Shown: positions 33,989 through 41,728 of the stretch, piece by piece
How the letters are laid out: each line of letters opens with the position of its first letter
Position numbering within the stretch: position 1 is the first letter of the stretch
Source: Bacillota bacterium
GTDB taxonomy: Bacteria > Bacillota > Clostridia > Lachnospirales > Bianqueaceae
Length of the DNA: 41,728 bases
Direction: 5' to 3'
Assembly (NCBI GenBank): GCA_017620135.1
Contig: JAFZQZ010000117.1
Coordinates: 1-41,728, forward strand
Made by a program: the position numbers and the translations under genes
Notes under the pieces: model-generated
Database searches by the model: none
What the model was told of the DNA's origin: nothing
Seen by the model: only the letters and a program-made list of their open reading frames with translations

Positions 33989-35101
33989 CTATTTCCCGGA
34001 AAGCGTATGAAGAGCCTGGATCAGAGTATCAACATTCTCTTCGGGCGTGGCCCAGCTGCTGCAGAAGCGGATGATCTGATGTGTTTCATCGAACCGGTCA
34101 AAAGGCTCAAAGGCAAAATCTTCCGCGAGTTTTGGCAAAAGCTCATCCGGCAGGATGATGAACTGCTGGTTCGTGGGAGAATCGATGAAAAGAGGAAATC
34201 CGGCGGAGCGGAACCCTTCTTTCATCTTTTGAGCGAGTCTGACGGCGTGACGGCCCATGGACTCATATAAAGTCAGACCGGGATCGTCTTCCGCAGGTAG
34301 AAAAGCCGAGCCGAACTGTACGCCCAGAAGGCGGCCTTTGGCCAGCATTCCGCCTTTTTGTTTCATCAGATAGCGGAAATCCCTGGCGATCGCCGGATTC
34401 ATGATGACGACCGCTTCACCGAAAAGCAGACCGACTTTCGTTCCGCCGATATAAAATACATCAGTTAGTTCGACAAGATCCCGCAGAGTAAGGTCATAGG
34501 CCGGATCATGCTTATGAGCGGCCAGACCGTAGGAAAGACGGGCTCCATCCACAAAGAGCGGCAGGCCGTATTTCCGGCAGACAGCGGAAAGAGCGGTCAT
34601 TTCTTCCTTCGTATACAGGGTACCGTATTCCGTCGGATGAGAGATATAGACCATACCCGGTTGGACGATATGTTCGAAAGCGCCATTCGCCTGGTGGCTG
34701 AGGACGGCTTCTTCTACCTGGGCGGCCGTGATCTTACCGTACTGCCGATAGGGCAGGGATGACTCCTGAATACCAGGCAGCGGCAGCACCTTATGCCCGC
34801 AGGCTTCGACCGCGCCGGTCTCGTGGACATTGATATGGCCGGTCGGCGCGCACAGAACGCCCTGATGCGGACGCAGGCAGGCAGCGATGACGGTCAGGTT
34901 GGTCTGCGTGCCGCCCACGAGAAAATGAACGACCGGATGCTGTGAAGGTTCTGCTCCAAGCGCTTTCAGGATCAATGCTTTTGCTTCATCACAGTATGGA
35001 TCTTCGCCGTAACCACCGGTCTGAGCCATGTTGGTATCGATGAGGGCTTTAAGGATCTGCGGATGGGCACCTTCGGTATAGTCACTGCTGAATCGGATCA
35101 T
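33989..35101 (-). CDS. ltaE: Low-specificity L-threonine aldolase
   Basis: 370 residues, PLP-dependent, cleaves L-threonine to glycine and acetaldehyde. The N-terminus FSSDYTEGAHPQIL, the Schiff-base Lys222 in FYIGGTKVGLLFGEA, HINVHETGAVEACGH and PLFVDGARLSYGL match the family. The ATG at 35101 overlaps the stop of the upstream MATE gene by 4 bp (ATGA), and AAAGGA precedes it. The order MATE transporter, aldolase, amidase on one strand suggests a small amino-acid catabolic or export unit. Confidence 0.92.
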   Translation of the reverse strand: MIRFSSDYTEGAHPQILKALIDTNMAQTGGYGEDPYCDEAKALILKALGAEPSQHPVVHFLVGGTQTNLTVIAACLRPHQGVLCAPTGHINVHETGAVEACGHKVLPLPGIQESSLPYRQYGKITAAQVEEAVLSHQANGAFEHIVQPGMVYISHPTEYGTLYTKEEMTALSAVCRKYGLPLFVDGARLSYGLAAHKHDPAYDLTLRDLVELTDVFYIGGTKVGLLFGEAVVIMNPAIARDFRYLMKQKGGMLAKGRLLGVQFGSAFLPAEDDPGLTLYESMGRHAVRLAQKMKEGFRSAGFPLFIDSPTNQQFIILPDELLPKLAEDFAFEPFDRFDETHQIIRFCSSWATPEENVDTLIQALHTLSGK

Positions 35102-36477
35102 AGGGATTCCTTTCTTTTCTCGGCTTTGCCGAGTTTGCGGTAGAGGGTGAAATACATTGTGAAGAAGCACGCGCCGCCGCCGATGAGATCACTGATGGGT
35201 TCGGAAAGGAAGACGCCGTCCACACCAAGGCCGAACAGGTGCGGAAGGATCAGGACCAGCGGAACGACCAGCACGACTTTACGGAAAAGGGAGAAGAAGA
35301 TCGCCTGTTTGGATTTGCCCAGCCCGACGAATACACATTGGCCGGAGAACTGCAGGCTCATCAGGAAGAAACCCATATAGTAGAGCCTGAGCGCGCGGGT
35401 GCCGAATTCGATCAGAGCCGGATCCTGATTGAAGATACGGATCCAGAAGGCCGGGAAGAGCATCAGCGGGATATAGACCAGTACTGAATAGACGACGCCG
35501 CCCAACGATGCGAAGCGGATCCCCTGTTTCACACGGTCGTTTTCCTTCGCGCCGTAGTTGTAGCCGAGCACCGGCTGCGCAGCGCTGGTCAGACCGTGGA
35601 CCGGCATGAGCACGATCTCGCGGATCGAGTTGAGGACCGTCATCACGGCTACATACAGGTCGCCGCCATAGGCCTGAAGAGAAGAATTACAGGCGATCTG
35701 GACTGCGCTGTTGGTACAGGACATGGTGAAACCGGAAAGCCCCAGTCCGGTGATCCTTTTCACGATATCTTTTTCAAGACGGCAGGCGGAAAGCCGCAGC
35801 CGGAGGATCGCCTGATCGCCGGTAAGGAATCGAAGGACCCAGGCAGCGGAGATGGCCTGGGAGATGATCGTGGCGAGAGCCGCGCCTTTCACGCCCATGT
35901 GCAGCAGGAAGATGAAGATCGGATCCAGGATGATGTTGACGACGGCACCGATCAGTACGGACAGCATACCCACCCGGCCAAAGCCCTGGGCATTGATGAA
36001 ATCATTCATTCCAAGCCCTACCATCACGAAGATCGATCCGATCAGGTAGATCGTGATATAGTCGTTGGCATAGGGCCAGGTGACGTCGGAAGCGCCGAAC
36101 GCGTAGAGCAGCGGCTTCTTGAACAGAAGTCCCAGGATCGTCAGGCTGATGCCGGAGATCACCAGAAGGAAAAAGGAATTTCCCATGATCTTCTCGGCCT
36201 TTTCAAAATCACCTTCGCCGCGGGCGATGGAAGTCAGCGGCGCGCCGCCCGTCCCGAAGAGCCGGGTGAAGGCGGACACGAACATGAGAATGGGAAAAGT
36301 GACACCAAGACCGGTGAGCGAAAGCATGCCGGTTTCGGGAATATGCCCTATATACATTCGGTCGACAACATTGTATAATACATTGATGAGCTGGGCGAAG
36401 GTCATGGGCACGGCAAGCTTCAGCATGTTGCCGGCCATGGAACCTTTGGTAAAGTCGTTCCGCCTGGTATTAGACAT
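35098..36477 (-). CDS. MATE family efflux transporter
   Basis: 459 residues with twelve predicted membrane helices in two halves. It begins with a short basic tail and GSMAGNMLKLAVPMTFAQLINVLYNVVDRMYIGH, the MATE signature, and the second half restarts near GLGLSGFTMSCTNSAVQIACN. These antiporters export cationic drugs or metabolites using a sodium or proton gradient. It is first in the operon with ltaE and the amidase and is divergent from a second MATE gene 55 bp away. Confidence 0.92.
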   Translation of the reverse strand: MSNTRRNDFTKGSMAGNMLKLAVPMTFAQLINVLYNVVDRMYIGHIPETGMLSLTGLGVTFPILMFVSAFTRLFGTGGAPLTSIARGEGDFEKAEKIMGNSFFLLVISGISLTILGLLFKKPLLYAFGASDVTWPYANDYITIYLIGSIFVMVGLGMNDFINAQGFGRVGMLSVLIGAVVNIILDPIFIFLLHMGVKGAALATIISQAISAAWVLRFLTGDQAILRLRLSACRLEKDIVKRITGLGLSGFTMSCTNSAVQIACNSSLQAYGGDLYVAVMTVLNSIREIVLMPVHGLTSAAQPVLGYNYGAKENDRVKQGIRFASLGGVVYSVLVYIPLMLFPAFWIRIFNQDPALIEFGTRALRLYYMGFFLMSLQFSGQCVFVGLGKSKQAIFFSLFRKVVLVVPLVLILPHLFGLGVDGVFLSEPISDLIGGGACFFTMYFTLYRKLGKAEKRKESL

Positions 36478-36532
36478 TCGTGTTCCTCCGCCTTATAAAG
36501 ATAGTGTTAATAATGGGAGTATACCATAAATC

Positions 36533-37936
36533 ATGACAGAAAAGAAGAGAATTCGCCTGATCGGAGACAAGGCGTTTTATAAACAGGTCTTCACGGTAAC
36601 TGTTCCGATCATGATTCAGAACCTAATCACGAGCTTCGTGAGCCTTCTGGACAATATCATGGTCGGGCAGGTCGGGACAGAGTCGATGTCCGGCGTGGCG
36701 ATCGCCAACCAGGTGATGTTCGTGTTCAACCTGACGATCTTCGGCGCGCTGTCCGGGATCGGGATCTTCACGGCGCAGTTCTTCGGGGCGAAGGATGAAG
36801 AAGGCGTTCGTCATACTTTCCGCGCGAAATGGTATATCTGTCTGATCATGCTCGCGCTCTTCCTGGCGCTGGCTCTGACCAAAGGGGAGATGCTGATCGG
36901 GCTCTTCCTGCAGGCAGGGGACGACGCCGCGAAAGTCAGCCTGACACTGTCTGAAGGAATGAAGTACCTTCGCATCATGCTGATTGGACTTCTTCCGTTC
37001 TGCGTCAGCCAGGTCTATTCCTCGACGCTGCGTGAATCCGGTGAGACCCGGAAGCCTATGATCGCGAGCGTGACCGCGGTCCTGGTGAATCTCTGCCTTA
37101 ACTATGTCCTGATCTTCGGACACTTCGGAGCGCCGAAGCTCGGGGTAGCTGGCGCCGCGATCGCCACCGTGATCGCCCGGTTCGTGGAATGTATGATCAA
37201 CATGACGGCAGCCCATAGAAAGAAAGAGCGGTTCAGCTTTATCAAAGGCGCCTACCGCTCTATGTATATTCCGTCCGGTCTTGTGAAAAACATGATCCTC
37301 CGGGGTCTTCCTTTGCTGCTCAATGAGCTTCTTTGGGCGTTAGCGATGAGCGCGATCCAGCAGAGCTATTCGACGAGAGGGTTAAGCGCTGTCGCTGCCA
37401 TGAATATCAACAGCACCGTTTCGAACCTGTTCTCCCAGGCATATTTCGCAATGGGTTCGGCCGTCGCGATCCTGGTAGGACAGCTGTTAGGCGCGGAAAA
37501 ATTCGAAGAGGCGAAGGAAACGGATTACCGTCTGATCGTGTTTACATTCTCTCTGAGTGTTCTGGTAGGGGCAGTGGCAGCCCTGCTTGCGCCGCTCTTT
37601 CCGCAGCTGTACAACACTTCGGAGGAGGTGCGCTCGCTGGCGACGAACCTGCTCCGAGTCACGGCCTGCTTCATGCCCGTGACGAGTCTGGTACACTGCA
37701 GTTACTTCACGCTTCGTTCCGGCGGGAAGACGGTCATTACATTTTTCTTTGACAGTTTCTACCAGATCGTGCTGCTGTATCCGATCTCCTTCATCCTGTC
37801 ACGGTATACGTCTATGGATATGACGCACCTGTATATCTTCATGTGCAGCGTGGATATCATCAAGGTCGCCGTCGGGCTGATCCTGGTGAAGAAAGGCGTG
37901 TGGATCAACAATCTGGTCAGCAATAAGGCATCCTGA
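36533..37936 (+). CDS. MATE family efflux transporter
   Basis: 467 residues, twelve membrane helices. The first helix region VFTVTVPIMIQNLITSFVSLLDNIMVGQVG is the MATE signature; GLPLLLNELLWALAMSAIQQSYS starts the second half. It differs clearly from the divergent neighbour and belongs to another subgroup, so the pair is not a recent duplication. The intergenic space of 55 bp must hold both promoters. Confidence 0.92.
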   Translation: MTEKKRIRLIGDKAFYKQVFTVTVPIMIQNLITSFVSLLDNIMVGQVGTESMSGVAIANQVMFVFNLTIFGALSGIGIFTAQFFGAKDEEGVRHTFRAKWYICLIMLALFLALALTKGEMLIGLFLQAGDDAAKVSLTLSEGMKYLRIMLIGLLPFCVSQVYSSTLRESGETRKPMIASVTAVLVNLCLNYVLIFGHFGAPKLGVAGAAIATVIARFVECMINMTAAHRKKERFSFIKGAYRSMYIPSGLVKNMILRGLPLLLNELLWALAMSAIQQSYSTRGLSAVAAMNINSTVSNLFSQAYFAMGSAVAILVGQLLGAEKFEEAKETDYRLIVFTFSLSVLVGAVAALLAPLFPQLYNTSEEVRSLATNLLRVTACFMPVTSLVHCSYFTLRSGGKTVITFFFDSFYQIVLLYPISFILSRYTSMDMTHLYIFMCSVDIIKVAVGLILVKKGVWINNLVSNKAS

Positions 37937-37972
37937 TTGTGAAACTCTTTGTAAAAATAGTTTGAAAACTCC

Positions 37973-38001
37973 TTGCCCCATGCGTTTTTATTTGTTATAA
38001 T
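37973..38001 (+). promoter_or_regulatory. Promoter of the EctB-like gene
   Basis: TTGCCC (37973-37978) and a consensus TATAAT (37996-38001) with a 17-bp spacer. Confidence 0.7.
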
Positions 38002-38037
38002 TTGATAGTTTCAAGTTGAAAAAGGAGGTTATTGGTT

Positions 38038-39303
38038 ATGGTGAACCAAAAAGAAATCTTCGAGACCTACGAGTCTGAAGTACGTTCTTATTGCCGTAAT
38101 TTCCCCACCGTTTTCACGACGGCAAAGGGATCTGTTGTCACAGACAGCGACGGAAATAGCTTTATCGATTTTTTCAATGGTGCCGGTGCTCTGAATTATG
38201 GACATAATAACGAGTACATCAAAGGCAAAGTGATCGACTATCTGCAGACGGACGGCGTCATGCACTGGCTGGATATGATGACCGCGCCGAAAGCGGAACT
38301 TATTGAGTTTTACGAAGAGAATATCCTGAAGCCCCGCGGCTTTGACTATAAGATCATGTTCCCGGGTCCCACCGGAACAAACGCGATCGAAGCAGCACTG
38401 AAGGTTGCCCGTAAATATACCGGGCGTACGAATATCTGGGCACTCATGGGTGCGTTCCACGGTATGACGCTTGGCGCGATGGCCATCACGACCGACCGGA
38501 CAGACCGGAAAGCAGCGGGTGCACCTCTTGTAGGCGGACTGCACATCCCGGCGCCGTACATGTTTCCGGAACTGGATACGATCAAATATATGCAGACTTT
38601 GCTGGACGACGATCATTCGGGCGTGGAGAAACCGGCAGCCCTGATCATGGAAACGATCCAGGCCGAAGGCGGTATCTATGTGCTGCCCGTTGATTACCTG
38701 AAGGCTGTCCGCGAGTTCTGTACGAAGAACGATATCCTGCTGATCATCGACGATATCCAGGCCGGCTGCGCGAGATCCGGCTGGTTCTTCAGCTTTGAAA
38801 GAGCGGGCATCGTTCCTGATATCGTCTGCCAGTCCAAGTCGATCGGCGGTATCGGTCTGCCGCTGGCGCTGGTGCTTCTGAAGCCCGAACTGGACTGCCT
38901 GAAACCCGGCGAACACAACGGAACCTTCCGCGGCAATCAGCTTGGATTCGTCGCTTCCAAAGCGGGTCTTGAGTTCATGCTGAACGCGCATGTCGAAGAG
39001 GGCGTCCGCGAACGCGAGAAGATCGTGAAGAAGGTCCTCCAGGAGAGGATCATCGATAAATATGGTTCCCGCGGGATCGAAGTGCGCGGCCTCGGCCTGA
39101 TGTATGGTATCGAGATGCATGAGAACCGCCTGTCCAAGGCTGTGCTGAACGAGTGCTTCAGGAACGGTCTGATCCTGGAGCGCGCGGGTCGTGACGACAG
39201 CGTGGTGAAGATCATGCCGTCACTGGTGATCCCGGAGGATCTGCTGATCAAAGGTCTCGGTATCGTATGTGACGCGGTGGACACCGTCCTTGCAGCGGAA
39301 TAA
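38038..39303 (+). CDS. ectB: Diaminobutyrate-2-oxoglutarate aminotransferase-like (EctB family)
   Basis: 421 residues, class III PLP aminotransferase. FIDFFNGAGALNYGHNN, ILKPRGFDYKIMFPGPTGTNAIEAALK and FHGMTLGAMA are close to EctB, which makes L-2,4-diaminobutyrate from aspartate semialdehyde. Asp238-Asp239 in IIDDIQAGCARSG and Lys267 in CQSKSIGG hold the cofactor. The ATG at 38038 follows AAAGGAGGT. No ectA or ectC is adjacent, so it is not part of an ectoine operon here; a peptide or siderophore precursor role is possible. Confidence 0.88.
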   Translation: MVNQKEIFETYESEVRSYCRNFPTVFTTAKGSVVTDSDGNSFIDFFNGAGALNYGHNNEYIKGKVIDYLQTDGVMHWLDMMTAPKAELIEFYEENILKPRGFDYKIMFPGPTGTNAIEAALKVARKYTGRTNIWALMGAFHGMTLGAMAITTDRTDRKAAGAPLVGGLHIPAPYMFPELDTIKYMQTLLDDDHSGVEKPAALIMETIQAEGGIYVLPVDYLKAVREFCTKNDILLIIDDIQAGCARSGWFFSFERAGIVPDIVCQSKSIGGIGLPLALVLLKPELDCLKPGEHNGTFRGNQLGFVASKAGLEFMLNAHVEEGVREREKIVKKVLQERIIDKYGSRGIEVRGLGLMYGIEMHENRLSKAVLNECFRNGLILERAGRDDSVVKIMPSLVIPEDLLIKGLGIVCDAVDTVLAAE

Positions 39304-39334
39304 AACAGGACAATTATAAAAATCAGGAATATTT

Positions 39335-39368
39335 TGATCCGCTCCGATTCGTTGGGGCGGATCATTCA
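39335..39368 (+). terminator. Terminator-like hairpin after ectB
   Basis: TGATCCGCTCC pairs with GGGGCGGATCA (11 bp, one wobble) around an 8-nt loop, followed by a short T-rich stretch, 32 bp after the stop codon. Confidence 0.6.
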
Positions 39369-39419
39369 TTTGAATAAATAGTCAAGGGATAAAAAACAGT
39401 GATTTCTGCGATCAGCGCC

Positions 39420-39707
39420 ATTAGTAAGGTCAACTTGATTTTCATAAGAATCTTGCTACGCCGATAGCAAGGTGTGGCCCCCAAAAGAGGCTGCCTTGCT
39501 AATAGCCGAAGCATCATTAGCAAGGTCAACTTGATTTTCATAAGAATCTTGCTACGTTGGTAGCAAGGTGTGGCCCCCAAAAGAGGCTGCCTTGCTAATA
39601 GCCGAAGCATCATTAGCAAGGTCAACCTGATTTACATAGGAATCTTGCTACGCCGATAGCAAGATGCAGCCCCAAAAAGAAGCTATCTTGCTAATAGTCA
39701 GAAGTAC
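39420..39707. repeat. Three tandem 96-bp repeats, each with two hairpins
   Basis: Units start at 39420, 39516 and 39612. The first two are nearly identical; the third is diverged. Each has four alternating TAGCAAG / CTTGCTA words that form two hairpins in a row. In the third unit the second hairpin changes from TAGCAAGG/CCTTGCTA to TAGCAAGA/TCTTGCTA, a paired change that keeps the stem. No convincing gene lies in 39304-39800. Confidence 0.85.
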
Positions 39708-39738
39708 CTTAGTCCATCGACTGATCGCAGTGAGACAG

Positions 39739-39767
39739 TTGCTAAAAGAAACCATTTATGGTATAAT
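39739..39767 (+). promoter_or_regulatory. Promoter of the HTH-Uma2 gene
   Basis: TTGCTA (39739-39744) and a consensus TATAAT (39762-39767) with a 17-bp spacer, 34 bp before the start codon and just right of the tandem repeats. Confidence 0.72.
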
Positions 39768-39800
39768 AATTATCATATTACAACCATATAGGAGAATTCT

Positions 39801-40700
39801 ATGAGAACGGCTGCAGAACTTCGAGAGATAAAGGACAAATACCATATGACATATGAGATGATCGCCGGGAAGTCGGGAGTTCCTTTGCCAACAGTGCAGA
39901 AGATCCTGACTGAACAAACGAAAAATCCACGCTATACCACACTTGAAGCGTTAGAGAAAGGGATGGAATCCCTTGTCAGGAGAATGGCCGAGGAGCTTCC
40001 GGGGTTGGAAGGAAAGGTACAGCGGAGGTCAACCATCTTGGAAGAAGCATCCACCCCATTCGGGCTTTCATTCAGAGGAAATCTGGCGGAGAAACGATGG
40101 ACGCCAGATTTATTAGAGGATTGGGATCCTTCGTATTATCCACCGAGACGTTATACGGTCGATGATTACTATGCGCTTCCGGAAGATCTGAGGGTCGAGT
40201 TGATCGATGGGGTATTCTATCTGATGGCTTCTCCGCGAACGATCCATCAACGGATCATCGCGACGGTTTTCTTTCAGTTACAGTCGTTTATCACATTGCA
40301 TAATGGCCCGTGTGAGGCATTCTTCGCGCCTTACGATGTGAAACTGGATAAGGACGCGTATACTATGGTTCAGCCGGATGTCCTTGTGATCTGTGATCCT
40401 GCTCGGGTAGAAGAAAAGAACCTGGAAGGAGCACCGGACCTGATAGTTGAAGTGGTATCCCCTTCTTCTCGCAGAAAGGATATGCTGCTGAAACTGGCCA
40501 AGTATATGAAAGCCGGAGTAATAGAGTACTGGATCATCGATCCGGAATCTGAAAAAGTTCTGGTATACCAACAGAAGGATCAGTTCCTCGCGCAGATCTA
40601 TCGGTTTGACCAACCTATTCCAGTAAGCATTTGGGACAGAGAATGTCTGGTCGATATTTCAAAGCTGGCTTCGACAGGATCATCAAGGCAAGAGGAATGA
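39801..40700 (+). CDS. XRE-type HTH fused to Uma2 family (PD-(D/E)XK-like) domain
   Basis: 299 residues. Residues 4-60 read as a helix-turn-helix: YEMIAGKSGVPLPTVQKILTEQTKNPRYTTLEAL. Residues about 105-290 are a Uma2 (DUF820) domain: YTVDDYYALPEDLRVELIDGVFYLM, VQPDVLVICD, PDLIVEVVSPSSRRKDMLLK and YWIIDPE, with the Asp and Glu of a restriction-endonuclease-like core. AGGAGA precedes the ATG. The combination suggests a DNA-binding nuclease-fold protein or regulator. The following gene starts 16 bp later. Confidence 0.82.
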   Translation: MRTAAELREIKDKYHMTYEMIAGKSGVPLPTVQKILTEQTKNPRYTTLEALEKGMESLVRRMAEELPGLEGKVQRRSTILEEASTPFGLSFRGNLAEKRWTPDLLEDWDPSYYPPRRYTVDDYYALPEDLRVELIDGVFYLMASPRTIHQRIIATVFFQLQSFITLHNGPCEAFFAPYDVKLDKDAYTMVQPDVLVICDPARVEEKNLEGAPDLIVEVVSPSSRRKDMLLKLAKYMKAGVIEYWIIDPESEKVLVYQQKDQFLAQIYRFDQPIPVSIWDRECLVDISKLASTGSSRQEE

Positions 40701-40715
40701 TGGGAGAATCGCAGA

Positions 40716-41510
40716 ATGAAGATAGGAATCATTGGATATGGCAGCATGGGGAAAATGCTGCTCTGGAAGTTCTCGGAAAACGCGGAAATAGAAAAGAAAG
40801 ATCTGCTCGTATCCAACAGGACACAGGAAAAACTGGAAGAGGTCCGCGAAATCGCGCAGATCGCGGAGAACCGTGAAACAGCAAAGGAAGCGGATATCCT
40901 GTTTGTCTGTGTTCGTCCGGTCGATCTAATGTCAGTACTGGAAGAGATCAGAGATGTGATAAAACCGGATGCGCTGCTCGTTTCACTGAATGGCAGTATC
41001 TCCTTTGAATCGATCCATCAGATCATCAGCCGGAAAACAGCCAAAGTCATCCCAAGCCTGACAGCGGAGATCGGAAGATCACAAACACTGGTTTGCTATG
41101 ATCACCAGGTCATTGAAGAAGACAAAGCGGCGCTTAATAACCTGCTGAAATGTATCGGTGACGTGATCGAACTTCCGGAAGGTGAGATGGGCATGGGTTC
41201 GGAACTGGTGAGCTGTATGCCGGGATTCATTGCCTCAATCTTCGATGTGATCTGCAGCGTCGCGGAAGGTCACACGTCGATCCCGAAAGAGCAGATCATC
41301 CGGATGGTCCTTCATACCATGAGTGCCACGGGTGATTTGATGATCCAGAAGGGAATGACGTTTGACGAAGTGGTAAACAGAGTCGCTACCAAGGGCGGCA
41401 TCACAGAAGCAGGAACCAAAGTCATTTATGAGAACTTCCCCGAAACAGCGGAAGAGCTTTTCCGAAAGACACTGGAAAAGAGACGGCAGACAGCAAAAAT
41501 AAGAACGTAA
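40716..41510 (+). CDS. Pyrroline-5-carboxylate reductase family protein
   Basis: 264 residues. The N-terminal NADP-binding loop is IGIIGYGSMGKML (3-15). The centre has DILFVCVRPVDLMSVLEEI and the C-terminal helical domain has the ProC block VATKGGITEAGTKVI. ProC reduces pyrroline-5-carboxylate to proline; a ComER-like paralogue is also possible because the substrate loop GSISFESI differs from the standard AGVS form. A charged tail of about 15 residues ends the protein. fumC follows 12 bp later. Confidence 0.82.
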   Translation: MKIGIIGYGSMGKMLLWKFSENAEIEKKDLLVSNRTQEKLEEVREIAQIAENRETAKEADILFVCVRPVDLMSVLEEIRDVIKPDALLVSLNGSISFESIHQIISRKTAKVIPSLTAEIGRSQTLVCYDHQVIEEDKAALNNLLKCIGDVIELPEGEMGMGSELVSCMPGFIASIFDVICSVAEGHTSIPKEQIIRMVLHTMSATGDLMIQKGMTFDEVVNRVATKGGITEAGTKVIYENFPETAEELFRKTLEKRRQTAKIRT

Positions 41511-41522
41511 AGGAGCAGACAA

Positions 41523-41728
41523 ATGGAATATCGGATCGAACATGATTCTATGGGAGAAATGAAGGTCCCGGCCAGTGCGCTTTGGGGTGCGCAAACGCAG
41601 CGGAGCCACGAGAATTTTAAGATCGGCGTAGGTCTGGAGACCATGCCGGCTGAGATCATCCATGCGTTCGGCATTCTGAAGAAGGCCGCCGCCAGAGCGA
41701 ACCACGCGCTGAAACCGGAGAAGATGAC
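41523..41728 (+). CDS. fumC: Fumarate hydratase class II, N-terminal part (runs off the window)
   Basis: The first 68 residues are present: [20 protein letters not shown], then AQTQRS and FKIG, followed by [15 protein letters not shown]. This is the standard N-terminus of class II fumarases (also close to aspartase, which is the main alternative). The enzyme converts fumarate to malate. AAAGGAG lies just upstream of the ATG. The ORF is open at the window end. Confidence 0.85.
   Translation, partial: MEYRIEHDSMGEMKVPASALWGAQTQRSHENFKIGVGLETMPAEIIHAFGILKKAAARANHALKPEKM

Noticed and set aside
36478..36532. The two MATE genes as a recent divergent duplication
   Set aside because: Their N-terminal and central sequences differ clearly, so they are separate subfamilies placed side by side.
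38029..39120. Long - strand frame of 363 codons
   Set aside because: It is the antisense shadow of the EctB-like gene, with no domain and no start signal.
39362..39625. 87-codon - strand frame with internally repeated peptide
   Set aside because: The 96-bp repeat is a multiple of three, so an open frame arises by chance; there is no ribosome binding site and no recognisable domain.
39420..39707. Possible CRISPR array
   Set aside because: The units are whole-length 96-bp repeats with no unique spacers, and no cas gene is near.

Overview
This window looks like a chromosomal segment of a Bacillota (Firmicutes) anaerobe of moderate GC. The evidence is strong AGGAGG-type ribosome binding sites, SigA-like promoters, a Bacillus-type 6S RNA, DUF4003, a split PntAA/PntAB/PntB transhydrogenase and lysA. 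I cannot name the genus. Most genes are chromosomal housekeeping or accessory metabolism. One block, about 7.5-16.7 kb, is visibly more AT-rich and is a mobile island sitting in the 3' end of a tRNA-Ala gene.

Layout. 0-7 kb: the Gly-rich tail of a membrane protein, an acetyltransferase-like protein, HU, lysA, a SAM hydroxide adenosyltransferase, and the operon pntA1-pntA2-pntB. Its PntB lacks the usual Lys-Arg pair that binds the NADP 2'-phosphate. 7.2-7.5 kb: 6S RNA followed closely by tRNA-Ala(CGC), apparently in one transcript. 7.5-16.8 kb: an integrated element with a tyrosine integrase, a MobC-like protein, DnaC, RepA, a long array of iteron-like repeats, and cargo (SHOCT membrane protein, SEC-C/transglutaminase-like protein, lipoprotein). 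It is followed by a second element remnant carrying an AlbA_2/ATPase regulator. Three copies of the tRNA 3' end mark successive integrations.

16.9-32 kb: DUF4003, a HEAT-like/zinc-ribbon protein, an operon of a sugar isomerase-like protein flanked by two acetyltransferases, a MalY/PatB lyase, a DeoR regulator, a methyltransferase/metallopeptidase/RmlD-like operon, an MBL-GNAT fusion, a lipoprotein with a one-base frameshift, another GNAT, a nucleoside hydrolase fused to a degenerate FtsK/SpoIIIE-like domain (the most unusual protein here), and a GH3 glycosidase. 32.5-41.7 kb: amidase, threonine aldolase, two divergent MATE transporters, an orphan diaminobutyrate aminotransferase (EctB-like), three 96-bp tandem repeats, an HTH-Uma2 protein, a ProC-family reductase and the start of fumC.

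Several intergenic regions hold ordered structure with no gene: the iteron array (11.06-11.64 kb), paired hairpins upstream of the MobC-like gene (9.39-9.50 kb), nested inverted repeats (22.1-22.3 kb), a hairpin-rich spacer (32.1-32.4 kb) and the 96-bp repeats (39.42-39.71 kb).
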